DNA from: Finegoldia magna
Lineage (GTDB): Bacteria; Bacillota; Clostridia; Tissierellales; Peptoniphilaceae
Assembly: GCF_003182075.1 (NCBI RefSeq)
Contig: NZ_QGTH01000001.1
Coordinates: 62,001 to 126,000, forward strand
Direction of reading: 5' to 3'
DNA: 64,000 nucleotides
Shown: positions 15,621-24,885 of the stretch, piece after piece
How positions within the stretch are numbered: the first letter of the stretch is position 1
How the letters are laid out: each line of letters begins with the position of its first letter
Position numbers and translations under genes: made by a program
Notes under the pieces: generated by a model
Database searches by the model: none
The model's input: the letters and a program-made list of their open reading frames with translations, nothing else
What the model was told of the DNA's origin: nothing

Positions 15621-17195
15621 ATGATAAAAGTAATTCTTAAGAAGAACATCAAGTTTATGGCAGTATCTTTGATTATGAGTTTAATTATGGTTGTGGCGAT
15701 ACTGTCCGTACCATTTTTAAGTAATAAAATTTTCAGAGATATAACAAACATTCAAAAAAGTGATTTGTACTTATTGTTTGGGATAATGGTGTTAAATTAT
15801 TTTATTCAAATAGGGCTGATATTGTTAAAAGAAAAAGTAGCGGTGAATGTGAATTCAGAAAACTTGGATAATTTTATGAAAGATTTATTTCATGTGAAAT
15901 ACGACACTATGATAAATTTGGGAAACATTTCACTGATTACGAAGATTTCTAAGTTGACTAATTCTATTTACAGTTTTTTGATTGATGATGTAAATACAAT
16001 GGTTAGTTCTATTTTGATAATTATTGGAGCTTTGATTTTTGTTTCAATTCAAAATATTTATTATGGTTTGATTTTATTAGCGATAATACCATTTACATTT
16101 TTCGGATTTAAATTAATCAATAAGAAATTATCTGAAAAATGCGTATCACTATCTGCAATTACTTCCAAAAACTACCAAGATTTTAACAATATTTACAGCA
16201 ATCCAGATTTTTTGAAACAATACTCCAAGTTTGATGGTTTTGATAATCTTATCAACAAGAAAATCGTGGAAATTTTTGAAGCACACAAAAGCGTTAATCA
16301 ATTCGCAGGTGCAGCAAGTAGTAGTATTAGAATGTTTAACGAGCTTGTGCAAAATGCTTTGTTGATATGGATAAGTTACAATGTTACCATTGGAAATGCT
16401 AAGTTATACTCAATTGTGGTGTTTACTTTGGTAATCAATGTATTCTTCGACTCATTGTATTCATTAAATGGAGTAAATATCGACTTAACGAATTTGAAGG
16501 TGGATTCTGGATTTTATAAGGAAAATATTTTAGATAATTTAGAAAAGAAAGACGGAATTGCTGTTGAAAATACTATTAGCAAAGTGAAGTTTGAAAATCC
16601 TGTTGTGAAAATATTGGACACTGAGTTCAAATTTGAAATTAATGAAGAATTTTATCCTTCAGACATTGTATACATAGACGCAAAAAGCGGTGCAGGTAAA
16701 AGTACACTTCTACGTTCGCTGTTGAATATCAGAGATGTTGAGGGAATATCTATCAACGAAAAGGAAGTTAATTCATTATCTTTGGATGAATTAAGAGAAA
16801 AGGTCGCATACGTTCCACAAAATCCACTTATCATTCCTGCAAGTTTGAGGGAAAATATTTTGGTGGATGCAGTAAAAGACAAATCTATCGATGAAAAAAT
16901 ATTGTCTATGGATGTTTTGAAGCCTGTGTTGAAGAATAAAAACTTGGATTCAGAAATTTTGGCAAATGGAGAAAACTTATCGGGAGGAGAAAAACAAAGA
17001 GTATCCATCGTTAGAAGTCTTATGAGAGATGCAGATGTTTATATTTTTGATGAAATAACTAGCAACTTGGATTCAGAATCACAGGAAGATTTCTTCTCGA
17101 ATTTTATTAAAGATATCGACAATAAAATCGTGTTCATTATAAGTCATGATAAAAAAGTACAAAAATATTGCAACAAAACAATGCAAGTAAAATAA
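15621..17195 (+). CDS. ABC exporter half-transporter
   Basis: A 524-residue TMD-NBD protein preceded by AAGGAGA. About six helices lie in residues 1-290. The ATPase shows Walker A DAKSGAGKST (353-362), Q-loop VPQNP (Q400), signature LSGGEKQR (453-460), Walker B VYIFDEIT (473-480) and H509. The domain is of normal length, unlike the compact ATPase at 7.1 kb. The broken ABC gene at 2.8 kb has a similar signature and D-loop (LDKNS against LDSES), so the two may be relatives. It is encoded alone and may work as a homodimer. The substrate is unknown. Confidence 0.88.
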   Translation: MIKVILKKNIKFMAVSLIMSLIMVVAILSVPFLSNKIFRDITNIQKSDLYLLFGIMVLNYFIQIGLILLKEKVAVNVNSENLDNFMKDLFHVKYDTMINLGNISLITKISKLTNSIYSFLIDDVNTMVSSILIIIGALIFVSIQNIYYGLILLAIIPFTFFGFKLINKKLSEKCVSLSAITSKNYQDFNNIYSNPDFLKQYSKFDGFDNLINKKIVEIFEAHKSVNQFAGAASSSIRMFNELVQNALLIWISYNVTIGNAKLYSIVVFTLVINVFFDSLYSLNGVNIDLTNLKVDSGFYKENILDNLEKKDGIAVENTISKVKFENPVVKILDTEFKFEINEEFYPSDIVYIDAKSGAGKSTLLRSLLNIRDVEGISINEKEVNSLSLDELREKVAYVPQNPLIIPASLRENILVDAVKDKSIDEKILSMDVLKPVLKNKNLDSEILANGENLSGGEKQRVSIVRSLMRDADVYIFDEITSNLDSESQEDFFSNFIKDIDNKIVFIISHDKKVQKYCNKTMQVK

Positions 17196-17196
17196 G

Positions 17197-17228
17197 AAAC
17201 GAGCTGATTTAATTCAGCTCGTTTTTAA
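17197..17228. terminator. Bidirectional terminator
   Basis: AAACGAGCTGA and TCAGCTCGTTT form an 11-base perfect stem around TTTAAT. It separates the ABC exporter from the convergent hydF gene. Confidence 0.88.
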
Positions 17229-18376
17229 TATGTGATTCTGTCTAATATTTTATTGATTTTCGCAAGAACAATTCCATAATTGGTCATTGGTATGTTGTGC
17301 GATTTTGCGAAATTCGTTTTGCTTTGCATGTACATTTTGTTTTGCATACAGCCACCACAATGAATTATCAAATCGTATTTGCAAGCTACGTTGAAGAAAT
17401 CATCTCCTCTTGTGAAATCAATTGTAACATTTGGATTGATTTTACGAATTAAAGATGGAATTTTGACTCTTCCGATGTCTTCTTCTTTTGGTGAGTGAGT
17501 ACAAGCTTCTGTTATCAATATTTTCACATCATCTGTCAAATTATCAAGCACTGATACTGATTGGATAAAATAATTGAGGTCGCCTTTGTTTTTTGCGAAA
17601 AGTATTGAAAATGATGTTAGTTTTATATTTTTGTCCAAAATTTTGTCTACTTCTTTGAAAACTTTTGAATCTGTGATTACAAGGTCTGGTTTTTTCATCA
17701 TTTGTAGTGATTGCTCTAAAGTTTCTAGTCCTGTGCTTAAAACCAAGCATTCCTTGTCCAAAAGCTCTTTCATTATTTGAGATTGGGGAAGGATTAATCT
17801 TCCTGTTGGACTGCTTTTGTCTTGAGGCATTACTAAAAGAATTTTGTCGTGATTATTCACCAATCCATCTGTTATTGATGATGATTTTGGAATTAAATTT
17901 TCTGAAATCTTTTTTAATAATAAGTCGACATTTTTTTCAGTTAGTGCATTTACAGATAAAATTTCAGAGTTCTTTGGTTTAATCATTGCAGACGATTTGT
18001 TGTTGAATACTTTTATTATTTTGACGTTTGTATCGGTTTCAAAATCAATTTGAGTTTTGTTCATATCGTCTGTTACATAAATTATCAAATCAGCGGACTT
18101 GATTTCATTGAGAGTTTTTGATTTTCTGTCTTCTCCAAGAGATGTATCGTCATCAAGTCCTGCCGTATCCACAATTGTGCACGCGCCAACACCGTCAATT
18201 TCTATAGTTTGCTTAACAGTATCTGTGGTAGTTCCTTTGATGTTGGATGTAATCGAAACATTTTGTTTGCAAATTTTATTGATTAAAGTTGACTTACCAA
18301 CGTTGGTATCGCCGACGATTACGATTCTGTTTTTCATCGATTTGTGAGCGTTAGAATCTGAAATCTCTGTTGCCAT
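17225..18376 (-). CDS. hydF: HydF, GTPase scaffold for hydrogenase H-cluster assembly
   Basis: HydF carries the immature two-iron cluster and delivers it to the hydrogenase. The N-terminal GTPase has the P-loop GDTNVGKST (22-30), a switch threonine in KGTTTD, and DTAG (70-73). The C-terminal cluster-binding set is C292-T-H294 and H339-C340-x2-C343, the CxH...HCxxC pattern diagnostic of HydF. The gene overlaps the end of hydG by 26 bases, the last gene of a hydE-hydG-hydF unit. An internal Met at residue 14 could be a later start, but the upstream ATG gives the usual N-terminal arm. Length 383 is slightly short for the family but complete. Confidence 0.96.
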   Translation of the reverse strand: MATEISDSNAHKSMKNRIVIVGDTNVGKSTLINKICKQNVSITSNIKGTTTDTVKQTIEIDGVGACTIVDTAGLDDDTSLGEDRKSKTLNEIKSADLIIYVTDDMNKTQIDFETDTNVKIIKVFNNKSSAMIKPKNSEILSVNALTEKNVDLLLKKISENLIPKSSSITDGLVNNHDKILLVMPQDKSSPTGRLILPQSQIMKELLDKECLVLSTGLETLEQSLQMMKKPDLVITDSKVFKEVDKILDKNIKLTSFSILFAKNKGDLNYFIQSVSVLDNLTDDVKILITEACTHSPKEEDIGRVKIPSLIRKINPNVTIDFTRGDDFFNVACKYDLIIHCGGCMQNKMYMQSKTNFAKSHNIPMTNYGIVLAKINKILDRITY

Positions 18377-19769
18377 TTTCTATTTCCTGTAAATATTCTT
18401 TAGTTTTTTCTCGGACTTTTTCATTTGGAATATTTGCTAATTCTTTTTGGATTATTTCTTCACCTTTTTTCTTCGTTTCATCACTGGCATAATCCATCAA
18501 GTATTCCTTCAATGTTAGTAGTGCATTTGGACCGCAGACATTGAGGATTTGTTTTGATTTACAAAGTGACATGAATCGGTCGCCAGTTCTTCCTTCTCTG
18601 TAACAAGCTGTACAAAAACTTGGAATGTGTCCCATATCCAACAGCCAATTTACAACTTCATCCAAGCTTCTCTTGTCAGATGTATCAAATTGAGAAGTTT
18701 CATCTTCTTCTACACAATATCCACCGACAGATGTACGAGATCCACCAGAAATTTGGCTGACACCGACTTTCAAAGCTTTTTCTCTGCTTTTTTGTGATTC
18801 TCTTGTAGAGACGATTATTCCAGTGTAAGGAACCGCAATTCGCAATAACGAAACTATTTTTATGAAAATATCATCTGATAATGCGTTTTCAAAATCGTTC
18901 GTGTCGATATCATCAGCAGGACAAATTCTAGGCACGCTAATTGTGTGAGGGCCAAAGCCAAACTTTTCTTCCAAATGTTCCTTGTGCATCATTAGCCCAA
19001 CGAGTTCGTAATCGTATGTTTCCAAGCCAAACAACACACCAACACCAACATCGTCAATTCCACCTTCCATTGCACGATCCATCGCTTCAGTGTGATAATC
19101 GTAGTTGTGTTTTGGTCCAGTTGGGTGTAAAATTTCGTAGTTTTCTTTGTTGTATGTTTCTTGAAATAAAATGTAAGTTCCAATTCCAGCTTCTTTTAAT
19201 TTTCTGTAGTTTTCAACAGTAGTAGCTGCAATGTTTACATTGACACGTCTAATTGATCCGTTTTCGTGTTTGATAGAATAAATAGTCTTGATGCTTTCTA
19301 ATAAATATTCCATCGTATTTATCCTGTCGTCTTCTCCCATTTCAAGAGCAAGTCTTTTGTGTCCCATATCCATGAGTGCGATTGTTTCTTTTTTTATTTC
19401 TTCTTGTGTAAGTTTTTTTCTTGGAATAGTTTTGTTCTTAGCGTGATAAGGACAATATGTACAGCCGTTTATGCAGTAGTTTGATAAGTATAATGGCGCA
19501 AAAAGAACAATTCTGTTTCCATAATAATCGTTTTTGATTTTGTTTGCTAATTTGAAAATCTCATCCCATACTTCATCTTTGTTGCAATTAATTAAATATG
19601 CAACCTCTTCGTGAGTTAATCCTTTTTCTTTTTTTGCTTTTTCGACAATGTCCATGTAAAATTCCAATGGTTTTTGTTTTTTGGATTCGTCCAAGCATCT
19701 CAAAATTTCTTCATTAGATATAAATTCAACAGCTTTATCGCTTTTTTTATCGTACATTTTATTCACCAT
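18351..19769 (-). CDS. hydG: HydG, radical SAM tyrosine lyase for CO/CN ligands
   Basis: HydG splits tyrosine to make the CO and CN ligands of the [FeFe] H-cluster. The SAM-binding cluster motif is C99-x3-C103-x2-C106 (YCINGCTYCPYHAKNK). The second, C-terminal cluster site is C386-T-A-C389 with C403 (CTACYREGRTGDRF...LCKS), specific to HydG and absent from the related ThiH. The length of 472 is typical. The start codon overlaps the end of hydE (ATGGTGAATAA). Its product feeds HydF, encoded next. Confidence 0.97.
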   Translation of the reverse strand: MVNKMYDKKSDKAVEFISNEEILRCLDESKKQKPLEFYMDIVEKAKKEKGLTHEEVAYLINCNKDEVWDEIFKLANKIKNDYYGNRIVLFAPLYLSNYCINGCTYCPYHAKNKTIPRKKLTQEEIKKETIALMDMGHKRLALEMGEDDRINTMEYLLESIKTIYSIKHENGSIRRVNVNIAATTVENYRKLKEAGIGTYILFQETYNKENYEILHPTGPKHNYDYHTEAMDRAMEGGIDDVGVGVLFGLETYDYELVGLMMHKEHLEEKFGFGPHTISVPRICPADDIDTNDFENALSDDIFIKIVSLLRIAVPYTGIIVSTRESQKSREKALKVGVSQISGGSRTSVGGYCVEEDETSQFDTSDKRSLDEVVNWLLDMGHIPSFCTACYREGRTGDRFMSLCKSKQILNVCGPNALLTLKEYLMDYASDETKKKGEEIIQKELANIPNEKVREKTKEYLQEIENGNRDFRF

Positions 19770-20790
19770 AATTTCCTATACTCATATTTGGGTTAAACCC
19801 AAGTTCTTCTATTTTTTCTTTTAATTTTTCAAAATTGCCAGATATTTGAATTTCGAAATCTTTTTTATCGTTGTAAATCGAATAATTTTTCCTATTTTCA
19901 ACAGGAGAAACATTAGGCATCAGAACATTTCCTCCAACACTCAAACCTTTTTTAATTGAGTCCTTGTCTAATGTTGATAGTGCTGTTGTGATTGGAATAA
20001 GAGCCTTAAGGTCAATTAATCTTATCATTGCCAAAAGAAAATATGTCAAATCCAAATCACCGTGCTCATAATTTTCAAAAGGAGTGTTGTCAGCGGGAAT
20101 AAATGGACCAATTCCAACCATTTCCGGTTGAAGTTCTTGAATGAAATACAAGTCCTTTGCCAATGTTAAATCAGTTTGAAAAGGAGACCCTACCATCATT
20201 CCACATCCAGTTTGAAAGTGAAGACTTTTTAAATTTTTTAGGCAGTCTTTTCTGTGATCAAGACTCATCGATTTGGGATGAAGCTTCGAATAGTGATTTT
20301 CATCATTTGTTTCGTGACGAAGCAAATATCTATCAGCTCCAGCGTTTTTTAATTTTTCGTAGGAAGAAAAATCTCTCTCTCCTAATGAAAGCGTCACAGC
20401 AGCATCAGAATATTTTGATTTGATTTCTTTAATTAAATCTATCAAAAACTCATCGGTTATTTCAGAATCTTCTCCACCTTGAAGCACGAATGTCCTGAAG
20501 CCTCTCTGGTAAGATCCGTCTACTGACTGTAGTATTTCTTCTTTGGATAATCTGTAGCGATGAGCGTTCTTGTTAGAATGTCTGAGTCCACAATAAAAGC
20601 AATCATTTTTGCAGAATGAACTTATCTCCACCAACGCTCTGAAATAAACGTCGGTTTTGTAATAATGTTTTCTTATTTTTAAAGCTTCATTTGCAAAATC
20701 ATCGTAAAAATTATTTCTATTTTTTATCAAATATTCAAACTCTTGTATTGTTAATTTGTCATTGTTTTTTAATTTTTCTAATAGCTCCAA
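19759..20790 (-). CDS. hydE: HydE, radical SAM maturase of [FeFe]-hydrogenase
   Basis: A radical SAM enzyme of 343 residues with C60-x3-C64-x2-C67 (SFCKNDCFYCGLR). It has the HydE-type continuation YRLSKEEILQSV and an FVLQGGED segment that helps bind SAM. HydE acts on the iron precursor during H-cluster assembly. The chosen start is TTG (20788-20790), preceded by GGAGAG at proper spacing; no ATG gives the full N-terminus. It is the first gene of hydEGF and lies divergent from the hydrogenase structural genes, so both sets can be controlled from the 186-base gap. Confidence 0.96.
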   Translation of the reverse strand: MELLEKLKNNDKLTIQEFEYLIKNRNNFYDDFANEALKIRKHYYKTDVYFRALVEISSFCKNDCFYCGLRHSNKNAHRYRLSKEEILQSVDGSYQRGFRTFVLQGGEDSEITDEFLIDLIKEIKSKYSDAAVTLSLGERDFSSYEKLKNAGADRYLLRHETNDENHYSKLHPKSMSLDHRKDCLKNLKSLHFQTGCGMMVGSPFQTDLTLAKDLYFIQELQPEMVGIGPFIPADNTPFENYEHGDLDLTYFLLAMIRLIDLKALIPITTALSTLDKDSIKKGLSVGGNVLMPNVSPVENRKNYSIYNDKKDFEIQISGNFEKLKEKIEELGFNPNMSIGNYGE

Positions 20791-20844
20791 GCCTTGTATC
20801 TCTCCAATTATTAATAAAAATATCTAGCAAAAATTTTCAATATT

Positions 20845-20873
20845 ATAATATTATTAACGCAAGAAATTGTCAA
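20845..20873 (-). promoter_or_regulatory. Promoter for hydEGF
   Basis: On the minus strand a perfect TTGACA lies 17 bases from TATTAT. It faces away from the structural-gene promoter about 45 bases further on. Confidence 0.7.
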
Positions 20874-20918
20874 ATTTTATTTATGCAGTATCAATTTAAT
20901 AATTAAAAAAATTTTTGA

Positions 20919-20947
20919 TTGACAACATTTGCATACTTTGCTATGAT
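20919..20947 (+). promoter_or_regulatory. Promoter for the hydrogenase structural genes
   Basis: A perfect TTGACA lies 17 bases from TATGAT, about 30 bases before the first gene. It is among the best promoter matches in the window, which suggests high basal expression. I see no clear Rex-type palindrome in the gap. Confidence 0.78.
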
Positions 20948-20976
20948 GAAGTTAACAATAAAAATAAGGGGGAAAT

Positions 20977-21444
20977 ATGTGTAATTGTTGCGAAAACAAA
21001 TTTGATATAAGTTGTTTTCTAAAGGGGAAAGACAAGACCGATTTGATTGAAGTTTTGCATAAAGTTCAAGATAAGTACGGTTATATTCCACAAGAAGTTG
21101 TGGATAAAATTTCAGAAGAATTTGATATTACACCAGCTAGTATTTACGGTGTAATCACTTTTTACTCAAGATTTACCTTGAAACCAAAAGGAAAGTACGC
21201 GATTTCTGTGTGTATGGGAACTGCATGTTATGTAAAAGGTGCTGAAAATTTGTTGGATGAATTTTCCAAGAGATTGGGAATAGAAGTAGGCGATACTACA
21301 GATGATTTGATTTTTTCTTTAGTTGAGACGAGATGCGTGGGAGATTGTGCATCAGCGCCTGTGGTTACTGTCAACGATACAGTGTATAAAAATGTTAAGC
21401 TTGAAGATGTAGCTGAAATTTTATCAAATGTTAAGGAGTCGTAA
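20977..21444 (+). CDS. hndA: NuoE-like [2Fe-2S] subunit of NADH-linked hydrogenase
   Basis: A 155-residue thioredoxin-fold electron-transfer subunit. The [2Fe-2S] ligands are C79, C84 (CMGTAC), C120 and C124 (CVGDC), with the usual spacing. It passes electrons between the flavoprotein encoded next and the hydrogenase. The N-terminus has three extra cysteines (MCNCC) not needed for the fold. The next gene starts on its stop codon. The family is shared with complex I and formate dehydrogenases; the hydrogenase role comes from the operon. Confidence 0.93.
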   Translation: MCNCCENKFDISCFLKGKDKTDLIEVLHKVQDKYGYIPQEVVDKISEEFDITPASIYGVITFYSRFTLKPKGKYAISVCMGTACYVKGAENLLDEFSKRLGIEVGDTTDDLIFSLVETRCVGDCASAPVVTVNDTVYKNVKLEDVAEILSNVKES

Positions 21445-23024
21445 TGGAAAAGACTAATGTAATTGATCAAATTATAAAAGAAAATTCTTCGAAATTTTAC
21501 GATAGAATTAAAAATGATGATAATTTTGTAGTTGATGGCGAAAAAATAACTAAAAAAGGTGATTTTTTCCAAAAACAAACTAGAATCGCTTTAAAAAACT
21601 ACGGGATAATTAATCCTGAAAGTATAGAAGAATACATAGTGATGGGTGGATATAAAGCTTTAGAAAAATCCATTTTTGAACTTAGTAATCAAGAAATAAT
21701 CGACATAGTAAAAGATTCTAATTTGAGAGGTAGAGGTGGAGCAGGTTTCCCAACAGGAAGAAAATGGGAAGGTGCAATGCGTGTAGAATCTGATCAAAAA
21801 TATGTAATCTGTAACGCAGACGAAGGCGATCCAGGTGCGTACATGGACAGATCGATTCTAGAAGGAGACCCTCACAGCGTAATTGAAGCTATGGCTATCT
21901 GTGCGAAAGCAATCGGCGCAGATAAGGGTTATGTTTACATAAGAGCAGAATATCCAAAAGCGGTAGCTGCTTTGAAAAAAGCAATTGATGATGCAAAAAA
22001 ATACAATCTTTTAGGAGATAACATATTAGGCTCTGATTTTAGTTTTGATTTGAAAATTAGATTGGGAGCTGGAGCATTTGTGTGTGGTGAAGGTACTGCA
22101 CTAATTCAATCAATTGAAGGTAAAAGAGGTATGCCTCAAGCGAAAGTTTTCAGAACTACTGAAAAAGGTTTGTTCAGAAAACCAACTGTACTTAACAACG
22201 TTGAAACATTTGCAAATATTGCTGCGATAATTAATAACGGAGCTGACTGGTTCAAATCAATCGGTACGGAAGATTCTCCAGGAACAAAAGTTTTCGCATT
22301 GGTTGGTAAGGTAAATAATGCTGGACTTGTAGAAGTTCCAATGGGCATGACAATCAATGAAATAGTTTTTGATATTGGTGGAGGAATTCCTGATAACAGA
22401 AAAGTAAAAGCTGTTCAAACTGGTGGACCATCTGGTGGTTGTATTCCAGAAGAACTTTTCGATACAAAAGTTGATTTTATTTCTCTTGCAAGAATTGGTT
22501 CAATCATGGGTTCAGGAGGAATGGTTGTAATGGATGAAACTGACTGTATGGTCGACATTGCAAAATTCTTCATGAAATTTACTGTTGATGAATCATGCGG
22601 AAAATGTACTCCATGTAGAATTGGTAACAAAAGAGTGCTTGAAATTCTTGAAAGAATCACATCTGGTCAAGGCGAATTAGAAGATTTGGATTTGCTTGAC
22701 GATTTGTGTGCTGTAATTACGGATTCAAGCTTGTGTGGTTTGGGAAAAACTGCGACAACTCCTGTTATTAGTTCTATGAAATATTTCAGGGATGAATACA
22801 AAGAACACATTGTCGATAAAAAATGTCGCGCATCAGTATGTAAAGATTTATTGCAATATACAATTACAGAAAAATGTGTTGGCTGTGGAATTTGTAAAAA
22901 ACAATGTCCGGTTAATGCTATTTCTGGAGAAAAAAGAGAAATGCACGAAATCGACACAGATGTTTGTATTAAATGCGATAATTGTCGTAGCGCATGTCCT
23001 GTTCATGCAATTGTAAAAATGTAG
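21444..23024 (+). CDS. hndC: NuoF-like flavoprotein of NADH-linked (bifurcating-type) hydrogenase
   Basis: A 526-residue NADH/FMN subunit. GRGGAGFPTG (96-105) binds NADH and GAGAFVCGEGTALIQSIEG (208-226) belongs to the FMN site. C385-x2-C388-x2-C391 with C431 hold a [4Fe-4S] cluster. The C-terminus is a two-cluster ferredoxin (C478, C481, C484, C488; C508, C511, C514, C518). Homologues in bifurcating hydrogenases usually have a thioredoxin-like [2Fe-2S] domain in front; here only about 45 residues precede the NuoF core, so that domain is missing. With its neighbours it should couple NADH and perhaps ferredoxin to hydrogen. Confidence 0.94.
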   Translation: MEKTNVIDQIIKENSSKFYDRIKNDDNFVVDGEKITKKGDFFQKQTRIALKNYGIINPESIEEYIVMGGYKALEKSIFELSNQEIIDIVKDSNLRGRGGAGFPTGRKWEGAMRVESDQKYVICNADEGDPGAYMDRSILEGDPHSVIEAMAICAKAIGADKGYVYIRAEYPKAVAALKKAIDDAKKYNLLGDNILGSDFSFDLKIRLGAGAFVCGEGTALIQSIEGKRGMPQAKVFRTTEKGLFRKPTVLNNVETFANIAAIINNGADWFKSIGTEDSPGTKVFALVGKVNNAGLVEVPMGMTINEIVFDIGGGIPDNRKVKAVQTGGPSGGCIPEELFDTKVDFISLARIGSIMGSGGMVVMDETDCMVDIAKFFMKFTVDESCGKCTPCRIGNKRVLEILERITSGQGELEDLDLLDDLCAVITDSSLCGLGKTATTPVISSMKYFRDEYKEHIVDKKCRASVCKDLLQYTITEKCVGCGICKKQCPVNAISGEKREMHEIDTDVCIKCDNCRSACPVHAIVKM

Positions 23025-23033
23025 GAGGGGAAT

Positions 23034-24773
23034 ATGTTAAATATTAAAATTAATGATGTAGATGTACAAGTAAAAGAAGGCACTACGATACTTCAAGCTT
23101 GCGAAAAAATAAATATACACATTCCTACTTTATGTCATTTGGATATGCATTCATTGGGATTTGTAAATTCAGAAGCGAACTGCAGAGTTTGTATGGTGGA
23201 ATTAGCTCACAATCATAAATTAGTTCCAGCGTGCAATACTTTAGTTAAAGATAAAATGGAAATCAGAACTGATACTCCAAGAGTTATCAGAACAAGAAGA
23301 ACTAATATAGAACTTCTTTTGTCAAATCACCCAACAGATTGTTTGGTTTGCGAGAGAAATGGTAACTGTGAATTACAAGATTTGGCAGTGTTGGCAAATA
23401 TAAAAGACATAAGATTTAAAGGTGAGAGAAAAATATTCGAGCCTGACACAAGTTCTTTTTCAATTATTAGAGACCCGAACAAATGTATTTTGTGTAAAAG
23501 ATGCGAAACTATGTGTACTAATGTGCAATCAGTTGGTACATTAACTTCAATTGATAGAGGTTTTGAAACAGTTGTAGGAACACAATATCATAAGCCAATG
23601 ATTGACACTAACTGCGTATTTTGCGGACAATGTTTGTCAGTGTGTCCAACTGGTGCGTTGACAGAAGTAAACAATGTAAGAAAAGTTTATAAAGCATTGA
23701 ATGACGAAGAAAAAGTTGTTTTGGTTCAGACGGCTCCAGCAGTTAGAGTTGCTTTGGGAGAAGAATTTGGAATGGAAGTTGGAAGTGTCGTTACAGGCAA
23801 AATGGTAACTGCTCTTAGAAAAATAGGATTTGATTATGTTTTCGACACAGATTTTGCAGCTGATTTGACAACTATGGAAGAAGCTTACGAATTTGTAGAT
23901 AGATTCAAAAAACAAGAAAACTTACCAATACTTACAAGTTGTTGTCCAAGCTGGGTTAAATTCATTGAACACAATTTCCCAGATATGTTGAACATTCCAT
24001 CTACTTGTAAATCTCCACACGAAATGTTCGGTTCAGTTGCCAAGACTTATTTTGCAGAAAAAATAGGCGTTGATCCAAGAAATATCGTTGTAGTTTCTGT
24101 GATGCCATGTGTTGCTAAAAAATACGAATCAGCAAGACCAGAACTTGGTTTGACTGAAGATATTTCTGATGTAGATTATGTAATCAGTACGAGAGAATTG
24201 GCACACATGATTAAGGAATACTCATTAGATTTTCCAAGCTTAGAAGATTCTGAATTTGACGATCCATTGGGAGAATCATCAGGAGCTGGTGTGATTTTCG
24301 GATCAAGTGGTGGTGTATTAGAAGCTGCTGTAAGAACTGCTTACAATATGTTAACTGGTGAAGATCTTGAACAATTAGAGTTCGAAGAACTTAAAGAAAT
24401 GAGAGGCATCAAAGAATCCAGAATAGAAATTTTAGGAAAAGAAGTTAAAGTTGCTGTTGCAAGTGGACTCGCAAATGCTAGAAGGCTTTTGGAAAGCATC
24501 AGAGATGGAAAAGCTCACTACGATATTATAGAAATCATGGCATGTCCTGGTGGATGCATCGGTGGAGCTGGACAACCACTTCTTAGAGGGAATGTTTCGA
24601 AATTAGAAAAGAGAATGAATGCTATTCATAAAGAAGACAGGGACAAACCAATCAGAAGATCATACGAAAATAAATCTATCAAAAAGATTTACGATGAGTA
24701 TTTGGATGCTCCTGGTTCAGAAAAAGCGCATCATTTGCTTCACACTGAATATTCTTCAAGAGCAAAATATTAA
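23034..24773 (+). CDS. hydA: [FeFe]-hydrogenase catalytic subunit
   Basis: A 579-residue M3-type enzyme that makes or oxidises hydrogen. Clusters in order: [2Fe-2S] C34, C50, C53, C67; His-ligated [4Fe-4S] H99, C103, C106, C112; two [4Fe-4S] sets C151/154/157/161 and C194/197/200/204. The H-cluster motifs are TSCCPSW (301-307), MPCVAKK (357-363) and C504-x3-C508 (MACPGGCIGGAGQP). The proton-relay Cys of TSCCP is present. A C-terminal arm ending HHLLHTEY is also seen in trimeric hydrogenases. It is the last gene of the unit, followed by a terminator; its maturases are encoded just upstream on the other strand. Confidence 0.97.
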   Translation: MLNIKINDVDVQVKEGTTILQACEKINIHIPTLCHLDMHSLGFVNSEANCRVCMVELAHNHKLVPACNTLVKDKMEIRTDTPRVIRTRRTNIELLLSNHPTDCLVCERNGNCELQDLAVLANIKDIRFKGERKIFEPDTSSFSIIRDPNKCILCKRCETMCTNVQSVGTLTSIDRGFETVVGTQYHKPMIDTNCVFCGQCLSVCPTGALTEVNNVRKVYKALNDEEKVVLVQTAPAVRVALGEEFGMEVGSVVTGKMVTALRKIGFDYVFDTDFAADLTTMEEAYEFVDRFKKQENLPILTSCCPSWVKFIEHNFPDMLNIPSTCKSPHEMFGSVAKTYFAEKIGVDPRNIVVVSVMPCVAKKYESARPELGLTEDISDVDYVISTRELAHMIKEYSLDFPSLEDSEFDDPLGESSGAGVIFGSSGGVLEAAVRTAYNMLTGEDLEQLEFEELKEMRGIKESRIEILGKEVKVAVASGLANARRLLESIRDGKAHYDIIEIMACPGGCIGGAGQPLLRGNVSKLEKRMNAIHKEDRDKPIRRSYENKSIKKIYDEYLDAPGSEKAHHLLHTEYSSRAKY

Positions 24774-24786
24774 TTGAATAATTTTT

Positions 24787-24822
24787 GAAAAAGTTCTTTG
24801 GCGATTGCTGAAGAACTTTTTT
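24787..24822 (+). terminator. Terminator of the hydrogenase operon
   Basis: AAAAGTTCTT pairs with AAGAACTTTT around a 12-base loop and is followed by T residues. Confidence 0.8.
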
Positions 24823-24885
24823 ATTGAAATCAATTATCAAACACATTTTTTTGTAGTATTATAGATAAATGGAGTTGGTGAATAA

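Noticed and set aside
18941..19222. Plus-strand frame inside hydG
   Set aside because: It lies antisense to conserved radical SAM sequence, with no expression signals.
22136..22957. Several minus-strand frames inside the NuoF-like gene
   Set aside because: Shadows of a well-supported gene, with no start signals or family features.
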